Part shown: positions 61,471-64,000 of the stretch, one piece after another
How the letters are laid out: each line of letters starts with the position of its first letter
Position numbering within the stretch: the first letter of the stretch is position 1
From: Atopsyche davidsoni
Lineage: Eukaryota > Arthropoda > Insecta > Trichoptera > Hydrobiosidae
Assembly: GCA_022113835.1 (NCBI GenBank)
Contig: JAILWY010000012.1
Span: 15,934,001-15,998,000, forward strand
Direction of reading: 5' to 3'
Length of the DNA stretch: 64,000 nt
Notes under the pieces: model-generated
What the model was told of the DNA's origin: nothing
The model's input: the letters and a program-made list of their open reading frames with translations, nothing else
Databases searched by the model: none
Program-made: the position numbers and the translations under genes

Positions 61471-61608
61471 ATGGCACCAAATAGAAGAAGTGATGGGCTT
61501 CTGGCTCGTGTAAATTTTCCACTGTATACTTTACAAATGTTAACAAGTCGACATGTACTGGTCGCTGGTGGTGGAGGATCTTCCAAGACTGGAGTCGCTA
61601 ATGGATTC
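61471..61608 (+). CDS. Preb: PREB exon 1
   Basis: 46 codons from MAPNRRSDGLLA to TGVANGF, ending in phase 0 at TTC/GTAAGT. The intron to the next exon is only 79 bases. Confidence 0.88.
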
Positions 61609-63062
61609 GTAAGTAGCTATTCAGATTGAATAATTTGCACGTCTTTTCAATGCTAGCAATATGGCTCACGCTCTAAATTATTTGCAGGAAATATTCGAAC
61701 TGTCTCATGATAGTGAAAGGTTCATTGCTGAAGAGATCATCAGGCATGAAACCGGACCCAGCGTTGTCATGAACTGTTCAGCAGTCAATATGAAACGTCA
61801 CATGTACCTTGTAGCTGGCCAGGAGAGCCATTGTCAATTATACAATGTTAACCTCAAATTAGTAAATGCATCAGAACTCCGGAGGGGCAGCATCAAGTCA
61901 GAAAGTGCTAATAACTATTTGCGGAAACGTAGAAACACACTTAGTAAAGAGAAAGAAGAGGATAATAACAAGAAAGATAGCAACAGCAACCATTTCTCGG
62001 AGAAGCGGATAAACTTTGAAATTAGAGCTGCAGATAGTATACAAACTGATTTTGGGTAAATATACTATTGATTATATAAAATAGTTTATTTTATAAGTTG
62101 TTTCACCTAGTTTTGTGATACTAATACCTAATTACTCAAATAATTCACAATACTTTAACTAAGCAATGTCCATAATCTTTATTTTTACGTCAAAAAAACC
62201 ACTTTGCCTTTAATTTTGTCAAGATTTTTATAAATTATCATGAACCGTGTTAATACAAATCAACAACATGGTTTTCACAAATGTAATAGAAAAATAACTT
62301 ATTCTTTAGTTACTTTTTGATAAGCAATTATTACATCGTAAGTTTATGGTGACCCATAAAAAATATTATTTTAGTGTTAATAAAACTCAACTGTGATTTA
62401 AATGCACATTTAAATTTAATCTGTATGCGGTAAACTCAAATTTCATTGGGTTGTTATTTATTTTAAAACCCAATGTATAATTTAAACAAATTTTATTAAT
62501 CTTTATAAATTGTCAGTCCATTGTCTTGATATAAGCATACTCATTGCTTTGCACAATAAAAACTCATTGATATTATTTTATCGATAGCATCATCTAACCG
62601 TGAGCTTCTGACCTTCTGACATTTGAATTTAGTATTTAGACATTTTATCAGCATTCACGTTGCGAATTTTCTACACACATATTATTCTTGCTTTGGATAA
62701 CATAAATAAATTGTGTTTTTTATATTATTGATAAAATATCTTACATGAAAAATATTCCTATAATATTAATAAAATGTCATCCGGCATCTTACATGTTAAA
62801 ATCATAATTTATTATCATATTGAATGAATTATTTACAAAGTACTAACTGTCCTTTATTTTTTAATCTATAATAATTACAAAATATCAGTTTGTTTGTGAC
62901 TAATGTGTGTATTTTTTATATAGTAACGATGCAGTCCAGAGGGTAGTACGGATAAGTCACAATGGAAAACTCATGGCCACAGGAGGCACCGATGGCTACA
63001 TTCGAGTATGGCAATTTCCACACATGAAGCGAAAATATGAAATTGCTGGGCATTCGAAAGAG
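61471..63062 (+). CDS. Preb: PREB/Sec12 guanine nucleotide exchange factor (5' part, 3 exons)
   Basis: Sec12/PREB is an ER membrane protein with a seven-bladed WD40 propeller. It loads GTP onto Sar1 and so starts COPII coat assembly. Exons 61,471-61,608, 61,688-62,055 and 62,924-63,062 join with GT-AG junctions into 215 residues in frame. The N terminus (RVNFPLYTLQMLTSRHVLVA) and GGGGSSKTGVANGFEIFELS match the first propeller strand and the glycine-rich loop of the family. Residues about 130-158 form a charged linker (KEKEEDNNKKDSNSN), typical of metazoan PREB. GNDAVQRVVRISHNGKLMAT and GGTDGYIRVWQFPHMK form a clear WD repeat. The start is in a good context (AATATGG). The rest of the propeller and the C-terminal membrane anchor lie beyond the window. 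Confidence 0.9.
61688..62055 (+). CDS. Preb: PREB exon 2
   Basis: Begins after TTTGCAG with EIFELSHDSERFIAEEIIRH. It includes HMYLVAGQESHCQLYNV (a WD-type strand) and the charged linker. Ends in phase 2 at TTTGG/GTAAAT. Confidence 0.9.
62924..63062 (+). CDS. Preb: PREB exon 3
   Basis: Begins after ATATAG with the WD repeat GNDAVQRVVRIS to EIAGHSKE, ending in phase 0 at GAG/GTGAGA. The frame opening two bases before this exon is intron sequence. Confidence 0.9.
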
Positions 63063-64000
63063 GTGAGATATAAAATATTTATTATCACCGAAGCATAGTT
63101 CCTTAGATACAATATGTTAAATATTTTAAACTGATGATTTTTCAACTGCCTCATAGTTTAGTGGTTTCTGACTGTTAAATCAAGTGAAGCAATAATTTTT
63201 TTTAAAAATAATAATAAATTGTATCTAGGTTTCTAAATCTGTGATATTTAATTTCTCTGAATGTACCCAGCCATTTACAGCATCAGTTGTTTCTGAATAC
63301 TTCGAATCAGTTTTACTAGTCCACAGTAACGTAGTTTACAAAATCCTCATTCAAATTATCTGAGATTATGTCTCACGCTCGTAGAGTTAAAACATAGAAA
63401 ACATAGAAAAATGAAGATGCTGTTGTGCTGATCAGCAATCAACAAAACCAGTTATGTTATGCTATTCAAGTAAAGCAATCATCATATTTCTAAGAATTTT
63501 TTTAATTAATCAGCTTTTCAGAAACCGGGCATGACTGAGTTGATTTGGACGTGCGCATTCATGCCTTATCGGCATTCGCCTGATAACATTGATACTGCAG
63601 AGTATTTATTTATTTATCAATTTGTAGGAGCGATGAGCTTCTCAGAACAAAAGATTTATCCTATAAATCTTTTATGTCAATATATTAGCAGAGTTCTTAC
63701 AATGTTAAAACCTTAAACAACTGATTTATCGGCATTATAAGCAGAGCTTTGTCGCAAATACTTAAAATTATTTTTAAACTAGCTAAAATGGGAGCATATT
63801 AATCTCGTTAAGATTTTAGCACTTCAATATTCATATGATGAATGATAAAAAGCGAGACAACATAAATACCCCATGTTTAATAAACCATATTTAAAAATAT
63901 ATGCACTCGAATGTCACTCAAGCTGATGCAAATAGATACTTTATTGGCACTTTATCATTAAATTACAAGTTATAGTTTTAAATTAACATAAATGACATAC
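63063..64000 (+). other. PREB intron 3 (runs off the window)
   Basis: No further WD40-coding exon is visible before the edge. An open frame at 63,531-63,716 (MTELIWTCAFMPYRHSPDN) has no PREB similarity or flanking splice sites. AT-rich intron. Confidence 0.55.

Noticed and set aside
63531..63716. Further PREB exon
   Set aside because: The translation shows no WD40 character, and no acceptor/donor pair preserves the PREB frame there.

Overview
The window looks like nuclear DNA of a holometabolous insect, probably a moth or butterfly. Three things point that way: an AT-rich background, intron-split genes with GT-AG junctions whose reading frames I could follow across every junction, and insect-type repeats (mariner, tRNA-derived SINE fragments, Penelope-like repeats with hammerhead motifs, pogo/Tigger-type and fold-back elements). 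The insect assignment is firm; the order is inference.

Layout. From 1 to about 42,300 I find no convincing host coding exon. This stretch is AT-rich DNA dotted with short GC-rich islets, roughly one every 2-4 kb, which may be conserved regulatory elements or untranslated exons. One of them (22,555-22,730) ends in a strong minus-strand splice donor. The most extreme is a CpG-rich island at about 30,590-31,130. Repeats fill much of the rest: a 170-bp satellite (19.6-20.9 kb), a Mos1-like mariner (32,530-33,802), palindromic elements built around a degenerate tRNA-Thr-like sequence (4.7-5.1, 21.6, 31.7 and 35.1-35.4 kb), Penelope-like/hammerhead repeats (12.5, 14.9, 31.2-32.1 and 53.2 kb), a duplicated MITE-like unit (25.6 and 26.7 kb) and a Tigger-type MITE (38.3 kb).

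From 42,321 to 55,145 on the minus strand lies a complete secreted dipeptidyl peptidase 4-like serine protease in 13 coding exons (743 residues). It keeps the Ser/Asp/His triad and the DWVYEEEVF substrate-anchoring motif. Its introns hold more repeats, a canonical type I hammerhead ribozyme candidate (50,169-50,214), a fold-back element carrying the N-terminal half of an IS630/Tc1-type transposase (48.8-49.6 kb) and a perfect 14-bp hairpin (46,071-46,102). A possible untranslated first exon lies near 59,322-59,420.

From 61,471 on the plus strand, divergent from the protease, are the first three coding exons of PREB/Sec12, the ER-resident exchange factor for Sar1 in COPII budding. The gene runs off the right edge. 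The two host genes share a roughly 2-kb intergenic region but show no obvious functional link. The most interesting signal is the family of self-cleaving-ribozyme-like motifs. Several copies share a paired change (C3-G8 to U3-A8) at the catalytic core, beside one fully canonical copy.
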